The notes under the pieces were generated by a model. That model saw only the letters and a list, made by a program, of their open reading frames with translations, had not been told where the DNA came from and made no database searches. A DNA stretch of 64,000 nt from UBA1081 sp045636025 (lineage in GTDB: Bacteria > Bacillota > Clostridia > Oscillospirales > Acutalibacteraceae). Both the position numbers and the translations under genes were made by a program. This document shows, piece by piece, positions 8,408 to 16,738 of the stretch (the stretch's first letter is position 1; each line of letters starts with the position of its first letter). Location: positions 1-64,000 of the forward strand of contig JAZTWP010000077.1 in NCBI GenBank assembly GCA_045636025.1, in the 5' to 3' direction.

Positions 8408-9331
8408 ATGGATTGGACAGAAATTAAAGTAACAGTTCCCGTTGAACGTGTGGATGAAACAGGCTCAATCGTTTCAATGACTGTTCCTTACGGAATTTAT
8501 ATTGAAGATTACTCAGATATGGAAGATGCAGTTCTTGAAATTGCTCATATCGACCTTATTGATGAAGACCTTCTTGCAAAAGACAGATCAAAAGGTATCG
8601 TTCACGTTTATATTTCTCCTGAAGAGAATCCCAACGAAGCAGTATCTTTTATCAAGGAACGTCTTGACGCGGAAAAAATTCCCTATGAAATTGATTCATC
8701 ACTCTGTAAGAATGCAGACTGGGAAAATAACTGGAAGAAATACTTCAAGCCTATTCCCATCGGTGAAAAGCTTCTCATTCAGCCTATCTGGAAAGATAAG
8801 GTTGATGCAGGCGACAGAGTTGTAATTAATCTAGAACCCGGTCTTGCTTTCGGTACAGGCAGCCACGAAACAACACGTCTTTGCCTTGAAGCTATTGAAA
8901 AACATATAAAACCAGGCTCAAAAATGCTTGATATCGGTTGCGGCAGCGGTATTCTTTCAATCGCATCACTTCTTCTCGGTGCAGGTGAAGCAACAGGTGT
9001 TGACATTGATAAACTTGCTGTAAAAACTGCTCTTGAAAACGCAGAGAGAAATGGTTTTGACGAGTCAAGATACACTCTTTATCACGGTAATCTTACAGAT
9101 AAAGTCAACGGCAAGTTTGATGTTGTTGCTGCAAATATTGTTGCAGATGCAATCATTATGCTGTCTGAAGGTGTAGATGCTTTTATGAATGATGACAGCG
9201 TTTACATTGTTTCAGGTATCATTGATATGCGTGAAGATGAAGTTGTATCTGCGCTTGATAAATACGGCTTCAGAATAATCGCCCGTCACGAAGAAGGCGG
9301 CTGGTTATGCTTTGAATGTATGAAAAAATAA
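8408..9331 (+). CDS. prmA: Ribosomal protein L11 methyltransferase
   Basis: SAM-dependent methyltransferase of L11, 307 residues. The N-terminal substrate-recognition domain begins MDWTEIKVTV; the Rossmann domain has the PrmA signature EPGLAFGTGSHETT, the SAM loop LDIGCGSGILSIA and the catalytic VAANIVADAI. AAGAGGT precedes ATG 8408. A strong terminator follows directly, so it closes the gtrA-like/yhaM-like/prmA transcript. Confidence 0.95.
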   Translation: MDWTEIKVTVPVERVDETGSIVSMTVPYGIYIEDYSDMEDAVLEIAHIDLIDEDLLAKDRSKGIVHVYISPEENPNEAVSFIKERLDAEKIPYEIDSSLCKNADWENNWKKYFKPIPIGEKLLIQPIWKDKVDAGDRVVINLEPGLAFGTGSHETTRLCLEAIEKHIKPGSKMLDIGCGSGILSIASLLLGAGEATGVDIDKLAVKTALENAERNGFDESRYTLYHGNLTDKVNGKFDVVAANIVADAIIMLSEGVDAFMNDDSVYIVSGIIDMREDEVVSALDKYGFRIIARHEEGGWLCFECMKK

Positions 9332-9342
9332 TATAACCTTAT

Positions 9343-9372
9343 AATAATCGGTGTAATACCGATTATTTTTTT
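9343..9372 (+). terminator. Intrinsic terminator after prmA
   Basis: Perfect 10-bp stem AATAATCGGT (9343-9352) / ACCGATTATT (9358-9367), loop GTAAT, then a run of T. Confidence 0.9.
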
Positions 9373-9476
9373 ACATTTTTTTACTTCTTCGCAAATCCGT
9401 TATATTAAAAAATTCCGATAATAAAAAAGACTTAAACAGAAACATTATTTGTGAAAGGTTTCGACGGAGGTGCATT

Positions 9477-10691
9477 ATGAAGAAAATTATAAAAGTTACT
9501 GATTTTGTATTTTTTATATTATCCTTTTTATTCTTTACTATTATTTTTACAAGTGAATTTCTTTTTCCTGATAATGTTATTTTTTATGACGGTCAGGAGA
9601 CAGTAAAGATTATGAGTGTTTTTACTGCAGAGAAGACAGTATCAGACAGGCAGGAATTACAATCTGAATCAGCAAAAATATCATTATTTGGTATTATGCC
9701 TGTTGCAACGGTTTCAGCAAAAGCTACAGACCGTAAATATGTATATGTCGGTGGCGAGCTTATCGGAATTAGATTATATACAGACGGAATTCTTGTTGTG
9801 GGGCTTGAAACTGTTAATACTTCTGCCGGAGATGTTTCACCCGGTAAGGATGCCGGAATCGAAAAAGGTGATATTATAACAGAAGTTAACGGAAAAGTAA
9901 TAAAATCTGTTTCTCAGTTCAGCAGTATGATTTATTCTTCAGAAGGAAAAACGCTGAAAGTAAAAGTAAACAGAAATGATAAATATATAAATGTTGTTCT
10001 TAATCCGGTTTTGTCCGTGTCAGAGAAAAAATACAGATGCGGTTTGTGGTTGCGTGACAGCACGGCAGGTATAGGAACAATGACATTTGCCGACCCTGAG
10101 GAAAAAATTATTGCATCTCTCGGCCACGCAATCTGTGACAGCGAAACAGGTGCAATGCTTCCCGTTGGAGACGGGGATATTCTTTCTGCTGTTTTCAACG
10201 GCTGTATTGCAGGTACAAAAGGCATTACCGGGCAGATAAAGGGGAGTTTTGGTACTGCAACTCTCGGTAAGTTGTGCGAAAATAATGATTATGGTGTATA
10301 TGCAACATATACAGATATTGAATTTGATGAAGAAAATCTTTATCCCGTTGCATCACAGACAGAAATTGAAACGGGACCAGCTCAGATAATTTCAACAGTT
10401 ACAGCTGACGGCTCAGAATTCTATGATATTGAAATTGAAAAAATCACGTACAGCCGTGAAAAAGCTGTTCGTTCAATGGTAATAAAGGTTACAGATGATG
10501 ATCTTATAGATGCTGCAGGCGGTATTATTCAAGGAATGAGCGGAAGCCCGATTATTCAGAACGGGATGTTTATTGGTGCTGTGACTCACGTGTTTCTTAA
10601 TGACCCAACAAGAGGCTATGCTATTTTTGCAGAAACGATGATTGAGACAGGACAGAGTGTATCTGACGGTAATCTGAAAACAGCATCATAA
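9477..10691 (+). CDS. spoIVB: SpoIVB sporulation serine protease (PDZ, S55)
   Basis: Forespore protease secreted into the intermembrane space, where it cleaves SpoIVFA and so triggers pro-sigma-K processing. 404 residues: one N-terminal membrane/signal helix (VFFILSFLFFTIIFTSEFLF), a PDZ domain (DAGIEKGDIITEVNGKVI, about residues 105-175), and the S55 peptidase domain with STAGIGTMTFADPEEKI, catalytic His in ASLGHAICD and catalytic Ser in QGMSGSPIIQNG, then GAVTHVFLNDPTRGYAIF. GGAGGTG precedes ATG 9477. A CATTATT at 9443-9449 could be a forespore-sigma -10 element, but I see no convincing -35. spo0A, its frequent downstream neighbour, is replaced here by a sialidase gene with its own promoter. 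Confidence 0.95.
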   Translation: MKKIIKVTDFVFFILSFLFFTIIFTSEFLFPDNVIFYDGQETVKIMSVFTAEKTVSDRQELQSESAKISLFGIMPVATVSAKATDRKYVYVGGELIGIRLYTDGILVVGLETVNTSAGDVSPGKDAGIEKGDIITEVNGKVIKSVSQFSSMIYSSEGKTLKVKVNRNDKYINVVLNPVLSVSEKKYRCGLWLRDSTAGIGTMTFADPEEKIIASLGHAICDSETGAMLPVGDGDILSAVFNGCIAGTKGITGQIKGSFGTATLGKLCENNDYGVYATYTDIEFDEENLYPVASQTEIETGPAQIISTVTADGSEFYDIEIEKITYSREKAVRSMVIKVTDDDLIDAAGGIIQGMSGSPIIQNGMFIGAVTHVFLNDPTRGYAIFAETMIETGQSVSDGNLKTAS

Positions 10692-10739
10692 TATCGATTT
10701 TCAGTTAATTTTATTTTGTCTGATCAGAATAAAGCTGTG

Positions 10740-10768
10740 TTGACATTTTTATCTTATAATGCTATCAT
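10740..10768 (+). promoter_or_regulatory. Sigma-A promoter of the sialidase gene
   Basis: TTGACA (10740-10745), 17 nt, TATCAT (10763-10768). Transcription should begin near 10775, leaving room for only a short leader before the GGAGG at 10784-10788. Confidence 0.75.
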
Positions 10769-10830
10769 AAAAGCAAATCTTACGGAGGCAAAAGCATTAT
10801 TATTATCATCAGATTAATGCATCACTTGAT

Positions 10831-12315
10831 ATGGTTACTGACAGACTTATAAAATATTCTCAACCTTTTGAAAAAGGCACTATGGGCTCAGAAACTTATC
10901 GTATTCCTGCAATTCTTACTCTTGCAAACGGCTCTGTAATTGCTGCTGCAGATATGAGATACGCACACGGTTCTGATTCTCCCAATAATATCGATACTCT
11001 CATTGCAATTTCAGATGACGGATATTCTCCCTGGAAATATAAAGTTGTAAATTATTTTGATGATTATGCAGACTCTTGTACAGAAAAAGAGAGTGCATCA
11101 TTTATCGATACAGCTCTTGTTCAGACTAAAAACGGACGAATTTTTATGCTTACTGATGTTTGGACATCAGGCGGCGGTTATATGACTGTAAAAAAAGGCT
11201 CAGGTTTTATAACAGTAGACGGTAAAAAACATCTCAGACTCACAACCGGTAAGTGCTCAGATGATATTGATACATTCAGATACTATGTCGGTGACTTCAG
11301 TAACGGATTTGCTCCTGTTGTTTCACTTGATGATAACGGTTTTTCAGGCTACACAGTAGATACTGAATACAAGATTTATAAAAACGGTGAACCTGTTTAT
11401 ATGCAGCAGCAAGGCTCTGAGAAGCAGATTCATCAGAATCTTTTTTACAGTAATTCTGTATTCTCAGCATACGGCACTTGTTATCTCTGGCTCAGATACA
11501 GCGATGATGACGGAAAAACATGGAGTGCGCCTCTCAATATCTCAGGAAGCATTAAGAGAGATGATGAAGGATTTCTGGGTGTAGGCCCCGGCAGAGGTGT
11601 TACTGTTGATGTAAACGGTACAGAGCGTATTATTTTCTGTCTTTATGATAACAACGGTATAAAAGGTTTCAGCGAAAATGTCTGTACAATTTATTCAGAT
11701 GACAACGGATTGACATGGAAACGTGGAGAAACAACAAAACACAGACTTGCTGTGGGTAAGACAAGCGAATCTCAGATTGTCAATATGCCTGACGGGTCAC
11801 TACGCATCTATGCAAGAAACGCATTTTCATATGTTTCATATGCAGACAGTTTCGATGGCGGTGAAACCTGGAGCAAATTCAGATGTGACCTGAATCTTCC
11901 TTCAAACGGTAACTGTATGGTTTCATTTATAAATGTTGACAAGAAGATAAACGGTAAGCCGGTTATTCTCGGCTCATATGCTTCAGACCAGAATAAACGT
12001 GCAGACGGTGTTGTCGCTGTAGGTGTTATAAATGAAGATAAATCTGTAGACTGGATAAGTAAATATAATGTAAACAGCGGATTCTTTGCTTACTCTTGTC
12101 TTACTCAGCTTTCAGACGGCAATATCGGTTTGCTTTATGAAGATGAACCTGCTCATATTTCATATAAAATTCTTACATTGTCAGACAAAGGCACAGTATC
12201 CGAAATTAACGGTAAGAACCACGGATATACTTATCTTCCATCGTCTGCTGAAAAAATAAAGAATTCGCTCAGAAATGTTCTTGTTAAGATATTGTCTGTG
12301 TTCAATCTTGTGTAA
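10831..12315 (+). CDS. Exo-alpha-sialidase (GH33)
   Basis: Neuraminidase fold releasing terminal sialic acid. The (F/Y)RIP arginine motif is at the N-terminus (SETYRIPAIL); Asp boxes are YSDDDGKTW, YSDDNGLTW and SFDGGETW. ESQIVNMPDG, the Tyr nucleophile region FAYSCLTQL and the LLYED glutamate are all present, so the active site looks intact. A segment at residues about 105-215 is the insertion often seen in GH33 before YLWLRYSDD. No signal peptide, so a cytoplasmic enzyme. The first in-frame ATG is 10831, but GGAGG lies at 10784-10788 and the frame is open from there (encoding HYYYHQINASLD before the Met), suggesting a lost upstream start codon. The amidohydrolase gene follows after 12 nt. 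Confidence 0.9.
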   Translation: MVTDRLIKYSQPFEKGTMGSETYRIPAILTLANGSVIAAADMRYAHGSDSPNNIDTLIAISDDGYSPWKYKVVNYFDDYADSCTEKESASFIDTALVQTKNGRIFMLTDVWTSGGGYMTVKKGSGFITVDGKKHLRLTTGKCSDDIDTFRYYVGDFSNGFAPVVSLDDNGFSGYTVDTEYKIYKNGEPVYMQQQGSEKQIHQNLFYSNSVFSAYGTCYLWLRYSDDDGKTWSAPLNISGSIKRDDEGFLGVGPGRGVTVDVNGTERIIFCLYDNNGIKGFSENVCTIYSDDNGLTWKRGETTKHRLAVGKTSESQIVNMPDGSLRIYARNAFSYVSYADSFDGGETWSKFRCDLNLPSNGNCMVSFINVDKKINGKPVILGSYASDQNKRADGVVAVGVINEDKSVDWISKYNVNSGFFAYSCLTQLSDGNIGLLYEDEPAHISYKILTLSDKGTVSEINGKNHGYTYLPSSAEKIKNSLRNVLVKILSVFNLV

Positions 12316-12327
12316 TGAGGTGCTGTT

Positions 12328-13149
12328 ATGAAATATAAAGTTTTTGCAAATCACGCTCACGTTTTCCCTGAAGAATCAAAACCTCAGGGTACTGTAGAAA
12401 AACTTATGGAGCTTATGGAAGAATGTGAAATTGAAAAAGCAGTATGTTTTGCACCTTTCCACGGTCATTATGAATATTTCGGCCTGAAAGGCGAGCCGAA
12501 TGAATTCCTTGCAGAAAAGCTCGTTGGCAAAGATAATCTTTACGGATTCGGTACAGTCAATACAGATACAGATGATATTGAAGACCAGATTCAGCGTATT
12601 ATTGATTACGGATTCAAAGGTATCAAACTTCATCCTGCATATCAGGAGTTTAATCTTCTCGGTGAAAAAGCTGAGAGAATTTATACAAAGGCAGAAGAGA
12701 ATAATTTGTTCCTTTCATTCCATACAGGTGTTCATTGGCACAGAATTGCAGATTATAATATGCTGATGTATGATGAAATCGCATTCAACCACAAAAAACT
12801 CAGATTCAGTATGGAACATCTCGGTGGATATCATTTCTTCCGTGAAGGTCTTGCAGTTATGGTAAACAACTCAAGAAATGAAGTAAGAAATACTTTTGCA
12901 GGTTGGACTTCAATCGCAATGGGGGAAAACGGACTTTTTGATGAATGGAGCCATTCTGATGATGAACTCAGAACACTTATTTATCAGACAGACCACGAAA
13001 ACCATATTTTTGGTCTTGATTTCCCTTATAAAGGTGTTGATTATACCAAAAAGGCGATTGAAAGAATCATAAATCTTGATATTCCCGAAGATGCAAAAGA
13101 AAAAATTCTTGGTGTAAATCTTGCAAGAGAACTTGATGTTGAATTTTAA
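12328..13149 (+). CDS. Amidohydrolase-2 family metal-dependent hydrolase
   Basis: 273-residue TIM-barrel hydrolase. HxH metal ligands are in ANHAHVFPEE; the barrel continues with GIKLHPAYQEF, LSFHTGVHW, MEHLGGYHFF and the C-terminal Asp in FGLDFPYKG. GAGGT precedes ATG 12328, 12 nt after the sialidase stop, so the two are one transcription unit and the product may act on a sialic-acid-related or other amide/ester substrate. The exact reaction cannot be told; decarboxylase/hydratase members of the same superfamily are alternatives. Confidence 0.8.
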   Translation: MKYKVFANHAHVFPEESKPQGTVEKLMELMEECEIEKAVCFAPFHGHYEYFGLKGEPNEFLAEKLVGKDNLYGFGTVNTDTDDIEDQIQRIIDYGFKGIKLHPAYQEFNLLGEKAERIYTKAEENNLFLSFHTGVHWHRIADYNMLMYDEIAFNHKKLRFSMEHLGGYHFFREGLAVMVNNSRNEVRNTFAGWTSIAMGENGLFDEWSHSDDELRTLIYQTDHENHIFGLDFPYKGVDYTKKAIERIINLDIPEDAKEKILGVNLARELDVEF

Positions 13150-13161
13150 TGAATAAAACAT

Positions 13162-13200
13162 AAAAACACTTCCGATAATTAAATCGGAGGTGTTTTTTTT
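13162..13200 (+). terminator. Terminator hairpin that includes the next gene's RBS
   Basis: AACACTTCCGAT (13165-13176) pairs with ATCGGAGGTGTT (13183-13194, one T-G pair) and is followed by eight T. It ends the sialidase/amidohydrolase unit. The 3' arm contains GGAGG (13186-13190), the only ribosome binding site for the gene starting at 13199. Confidence 0.8.
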
Positions 13201-13990
13201 GTTTTATGAATACAGAAATGATGCAATTTGTCATCTTCAAGGTCGATTTTTAAGAAGTTTTATTTTTATAACCGCAGTGCCGCTATCATTTTTAATTTTT
13301 GTTGCTTCTGTTTTTTCCTGCATATGGCTTCTTGTCGTTGATACATCATTTTTAGGACAGCTTAATATTTTTAACAGTTATTATTCTCTTGGAATTGTTT
13401 GTGCATTGTCAGTGCTTGTAAATGTAACGTTATATTTTGTCTATATAGCTATTAAACTTAAAAGCGAAAGTTATATTGCCGATATAAGGCTTAAAATTAC
13501 TCTTGATATGCTGATAAAATACGCAACTATGAATTTTATTTTTGTAATCAAGAAAATTGTTGCATTCACTATGTTTATATCACCATTTATACTTTTTAGC
13601 TTTATAACAGATAAAATTGTAAACTCGGGTATAACCTTGGTCACATTTATTGTTCTTGTATCTTCTTGTATTTTATTGCTTTTTTCAGGAATTGTTTCGT
13701 TTTTTCTTTTTATTCAGAAATATTCAGCTTTGCCATTGATGTTTGTATGTTTCCCTGAAGACAGTATAAAGACAGTATTTATGCATTCTGAACATATAAC
13801 AGAAGGAAAGTGCGGTGATTTGCTCAGAATGAAAATATATAATATTCCAAAAAAGCTTACAATATTTTGTCCGGTTGCAAAAGTGATGGAGCTTGCTCTT
13901 ATTACAAAAAATAAAAAACCGTATGTGACTGATAATGCACATACGGAAAAATCTGTTGTTTTTTATTTTGATCGCATAAGAGAATGCTGA
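13199..13990 (+). CDS. Predicted integral membrane protein, unknown function
   Basis: 263 residues from TTG 13199, 8 nt after GGAGG; GTG 13190 in the same frame would overlap that site. Four strongly hydrophobic segments are visible (IFITAVPLSFLIFVASVFSC; YYSLGIVCALSVLVNVTLYF; IVAFTMFISPFILFSFI; LVTFIVLVSSCILLLFSGIV), with a cytoplasmic-looking polar tail. I do not recognise a family. Its ribosome binding site is within a terminator stem, and the his-operon terminator is encoded inside its last 25 codons, so both ends share sequence with neighbouring transcripts. A weakly or conditionally expressed gene is likely. Confidence 0.65.
   Translation: MFYEYRNDAICHLQGRFLRSFIFITAVPLSFLIFVASVFSCIWLLVVDTSFLGQLNIFNSYYSLGIVCALSVLVNVTLYFVYIAIKLKSESYIADIRLKITLDMLIKYATMNFIFVIKKIVAFTMFISPFILFSFITDKIVNSGITLVTFIVLVSSCILLLFSGIVSFFLFIQKYSALPLMFVCFPEDSIKTVFMHSEHITEGKCGDLLRMKIYNIPKKLTIFCPVAKVMELALITKNKKPYVTDNAHTEKSVVFYFDRIREC
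13906..13946 (-). terminator. Terminator of the his operon, inside the convergent gene
   Basis: On the minus strand CCGTATGTG (13938-13946) pairs with CACATACGG (13919-13927) around a 10-nt loop, followed by TTTTTTATTTTTT (13906-13918). It lies 46 nt beyond the hisIE stop and within the coding end of the membrane-protein gene. Confidence 0.85.
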
Positions 13991-13991
13991 A

Positions 13992-14645
13992 TTACTGCAT
14001 TGTTTCCTGCTTTACCTTATGGTCAATAACGTGTCTTGAATCAAGTTCTTTTCTGATATCGTCAACAGAAATACCCATTTCTACCATAAGTACAAGAATG
14101 TGATATGCAAGGTCTGAAATCTCATAAATAGTTTCTTCGTTAGAATGTTTAGCCGCACCGATGATGACTTCTGTACATTCTTCACCGACCTTCTTCATAA
14201 TCTTATCAAGACCCTTGGAGAAGAGGTATGTTGTGTATGAGCCTTCCTGCATCTGAGTTTTTCTGCCTTTGATAAGTTCATAAAGCGCATCAATTGAGAA
14301 GTCTGTTTTGCTGTCATCTTTATATATAAGATTGAAGAAACAGCTTTCAGCACCTGTGTGACAAGCAGGACCATCTTTTATAACTTTAACAACAAGAGCA
14401 TCTTTGTCGCAATCAGTTTTTATTGAAACAATGTGCTGTCTGTTGCCGCTTGTTTCACCTTTTCTCCATAGATCCTGTCTTGAGCGTGAGAAGAAGCATG
14501 TCATTTTCTCTTCAAGTGTGATTTTAAGGCTTTCTGCATTCATATATGCAACTGTAAGTACTTCACCTGTAAAGAAGTCCTGAACTACTGCAGGAATAAG
14601 TCCTTTATCATCAAATTTAAGTTCTTTAATAATTTCCTCGTACAT
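13992..14645 (-). CDS. hisIE: Bifunctional phosphoribosyl-AMP cyclohydrolase / phosphoribosyl-ATP pyrophosphohydrolase
   Basis: Steps 2 and 3 of histidine synthesis in one 217-residue chain. The N-terminal HisI domain (about 1-115) has SRSRQDLWRKGETSGN, DCDKDALVVKV and GPACHTGAESCFF with the zinc-binding Cys/His/Asp residues; the C-terminal HisE domain has SYTTYLFSKGLDKIMKKVGE and EISDLAYHILVLM. It is the last his gene, 1 nt after the hisF stop, and its terminator is in the facing gene. Confidence 0.97.
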   Translation of the reverse strand: MYEEIIKELKFDDKGLIPAVVQDFFTGEVLTVAYMNAESLKITLEEKMTCFFSRSRQDLWRKGETSGNRQHIVSIKTDCDKDALVVKVIKDGPACHTGAESCFFNLIYKDDSKTDFSIDALYELIKGRKTQMQEGSYTTYLFSKGLDKIMKKVGEECTEVIIGAAKHSNEETIYEISDLAYHILVLMVEMGISVDDIRKELDSRHVIDHKVKQETMQ

Positions 14646-14646
14646 T

Positions 14647-15405
14647 TTATATTCTCATTTCTATATTATTGTCATTAAGATATTTTTTAAGGTCAGAGAT
14701 TTTAACTTCTCCGAAATGGAAGATTGATGCTGCAAGACCTGCATCAACACCGGGGACTTCATTGAAAAGTGTTTTGAAGTGCTCCATACAACCTGCACCG
14801 CCTGATGCGATAACGGGAACAGAAACAACATCGCAGATTGCTTTAAGCATTTCAATGTCAAAACCGTTCTTAACACCGTCCGTGTTGATTGAATTTACAA
14901 CAATTTCACCTGCTCCATCAGCAGTACATTTTTTTGCCCACTCAACAGCATCTATACCTGTATCTTCTCTGCCACCCTTAGCAAAAATACGGAACTGTCC
15001 GTCCACACGCTTAACGTCCATAGAAAGGACTACGCACTGATCACCGTATTTCTTTGCAGCTTCACCGATAAGCGCAGGGTTTCTGATTGCGCCTGAGTTT
15101 ACACTTACCTTGTCTGCACCGCTTTTAAGAACTCTGTCAAAATCGTCTACAGAATTTATATTTCCGCCTACTGTAAGTGGAATGAAGATGTTGCTTGCAA
15201 CTCTCTGCAGTACATCTGAAAACAGCCCTCTGCCTTCGAAACTTGCTGTTATATCATAAAAAACAAGTTCATCAGCACCGCTGTCATTATAGAATTTTGC
15301 AAGAACAACGGGATCCTGAACATCCTGAATGCCTTCAAAATTGACACCTTTAACAACTCTGCCGTTTCTGATATCAAGGCAGGGGATTATTCTTTTTGTT
15401 ATCAT
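14647..15405 (-). CDS. hisF: Imidazole glycerol phosphate synthase cyclase subunit
   Basis: TIM-barrel subunit that, with HisH, converts PRFAR and ammonia to IGP and AICAR. PCLDIRNGRVVKGVNFEG carries the first catalytic Asp; the second half-barrel has VVLSMDVKRVDG and GEIVVNSINTDG. 252 residues, standard. AGGTGA lies upstream of ATG 15405, which overlaps the hisA stop by 4 nt. Confidence 0.97.
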   Translation of the reverse strand: MITKRIIPCLDIRNGRVVKGVNFEGIQDVQDPVVLAKFYNDSGADELVFYDITASFEGRGLFSDVLQRVASNIFIPLTVGGNINSVDDFDRVLKSGADKVSVNSGAIRNPALIGEAAKKYGDQCVVLSMDVKRVDGQFRIFAKGGREDTGIDAVEWAKKCTADGAGEIVVNSINTDGVKNGFDIEMLKAICDVVSVPVIASGGAGCMEHFKTLFNEVPGVDAGLAASIFHFGEVKISDLKKYLNDNNIEMRI

Positions 15406-16124
15406 AATTCGTCACCTGCATATCCCAGAACTTCTTTAAGGTCAATTCTGTTTTCATAAATTGCCTTGCCGATGATTGCTCCGTAACAATCAAATTCACA
15501 AAGGGCTTTTATATCATCCATTGATGAAATACCGCCCGATGCAATTACGTTAAGATTTTTAATTTTCTTAAGCTCACGGTAAGCATCAACGTTAGTTCCG
15601 CTGAGTTTACCGTCTTTTGAAATATCTGTGTAAATAACTGTTTCCACACCGTTTTCAGCAAGCTTTCTGCAGAATTCAAAGGAATCAACCTTTGTTACTT
15701 CAAGCCATCCGTTAACAGCTACAAAACCGTCTTTTGCGTCAACACCAACTGCAATGTGACTGCCGAATTTGTTTACCATATCGCAAAGGAAAGGGAAGTT
15801 ATTTATTGCAGCTGTGCCGAGAATTAGTCTGTCTACACCTGCTTCAACATATTTTCTTATTTTTTCTTCACTTCTGATTCCGCCACCTGTCTGAATAAAA
15901 AGATCAGTTTCTTTTGCAATCTGACAGATTATATCAACGTTTGCGTCACCGCCGTCTTTTGCTGAATCAAGGTCAACTACATGAAGGTGCTTTGCCCCCA
16001 TACTCTGAAACATTTTTGCTGTTTCAACAGGAGAGTCGCCATATGTAATCATCTGATTATAGTCGCCTTCGGTGAGTCTTACAACTTTACCGCCACGAAG
16101 GTCTATTGCGGGGAATATTCTCAT
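15402..16124 (-). CDS. hisA: ProFAR isomerase
   Basis: 1-(5-phosphoribosyl)-5-[(5-phosphoribosylamino)methylideneamino]imidazole-4-carboxamide isomerase, 240 residues. IFPAIDLRGGKVVRLTEGDY carries the catalytic Asp, YTDISKDGKLSGTN the second one, and IASGGISSMDDI the phosphate site. GAGGTGA is upstream; the ATG overlaps the hisH stop by 4 nt. Confidence 0.97.
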   Translation of the reverse strand: MRIFPAIDLRGGKVVRLTEGDYNQMITYGDSPVETAKMFQSMGAKHLHVVDLDSAKDGGDANVDIICQIAKETDLFIQTGGGIRSEEKIRKYVEAGVDRLILGTAAINNFPFLCDMVNKFGSHIAVGVDAKDGFVAVNGWLEVTKVDSFEFCRKLAENGVETVIYTDISKDGKLSGTNVDAYRELKKIKNLNVIASGGISSMDDIKALCEFDCYGAIIGKAIYENRIDLKEVLGYAGDEL

Positions 16125-16738
16125 GCAGTCACCTCATTGAAAGCTTTTAACATATCAAGTCCGACCTGACCACTCTTTTCGGGATGGAACTGAGTACCGA
16201 AAACATTATTGCAACATACAAGACCGGGAACATTGGTGCCGTATTCTGAGTATGCAACAAGTGATTCGTCGCAATCCTTTACATAGAAAGAATGCACATA
16301 GTATACATAATCTCCGTCTTTTGTATATCTGAGCATAGGATTACTGTTATCCTTTATAATAAGCTTATTCCAGCCGATATGAGGAACTTTAAGGTCTGAT
16401 GAAATGTCTTCATTAAGAGGGCATACAGAGCCTTTTACGTAACCTAAGCCGTTATGTTCACCGTATTCGTAACTTTTTTCAAAAAGCATCTGCATTCCGA
16501 GACAGATTCCGAGAAGCGGTTTGCCGTTTCTGACTTCTTCGTCAAGTACGGGAACAAGACCTGTTTCTTCAAGCTTCTTTTTTGCATCTGCAAATGCACC
16601 AACACCGGGAAGTATAATTCTGTCTGCTTTTTTTATAGTTTCGGGATCTGAAGTGACAACTGCATCAATGCCGAGGTGTTCAAGTGAACCGACAAGTGAA
16701 AACAGGTTGCCGACACCGTAGTTAATTATCGCTATCAT
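16121..16738 (-). CDS. hisH: Imidazole glycerol phosphate synthase glutamine amidotransferase subunit
   Basis: Class I glutaminase feeding ammonia to HisF, 205 residues. The nucleophile is in LLGICLGMQMLFE; the His-Glu pair is in FGTQFHPEKSG. GVGNLFSLVGSLEHLG at the N-terminus is typical. The ATG overlaps the hisB stop by one base and AAAGG is upstream. Confidence 0.97.
   Translation of the reverse strand: MIAIINYGVGNLFSLVGSLEHLGIDAVVTSDPETIKKADRIILPGVGAFADAKKKLEETGLVPVLDEEVRNGKPLLGICLGMQMLFEKSYEYGEHNGLGYVKGSVCPLNEDISSDLKVPHIGWNKLIIKDNSNPMLRYTKDGDYVYYVHSFYVKDCDESLVAYSEYGTNVPGLVCCNNVFGTQFHPEKSGQVGLDMLKAFNEVTA

Noticed and set aside
14669..15040. 123-residue frame antisense to hisF
   Set aside because: Shadow of hisF; no independent signals.
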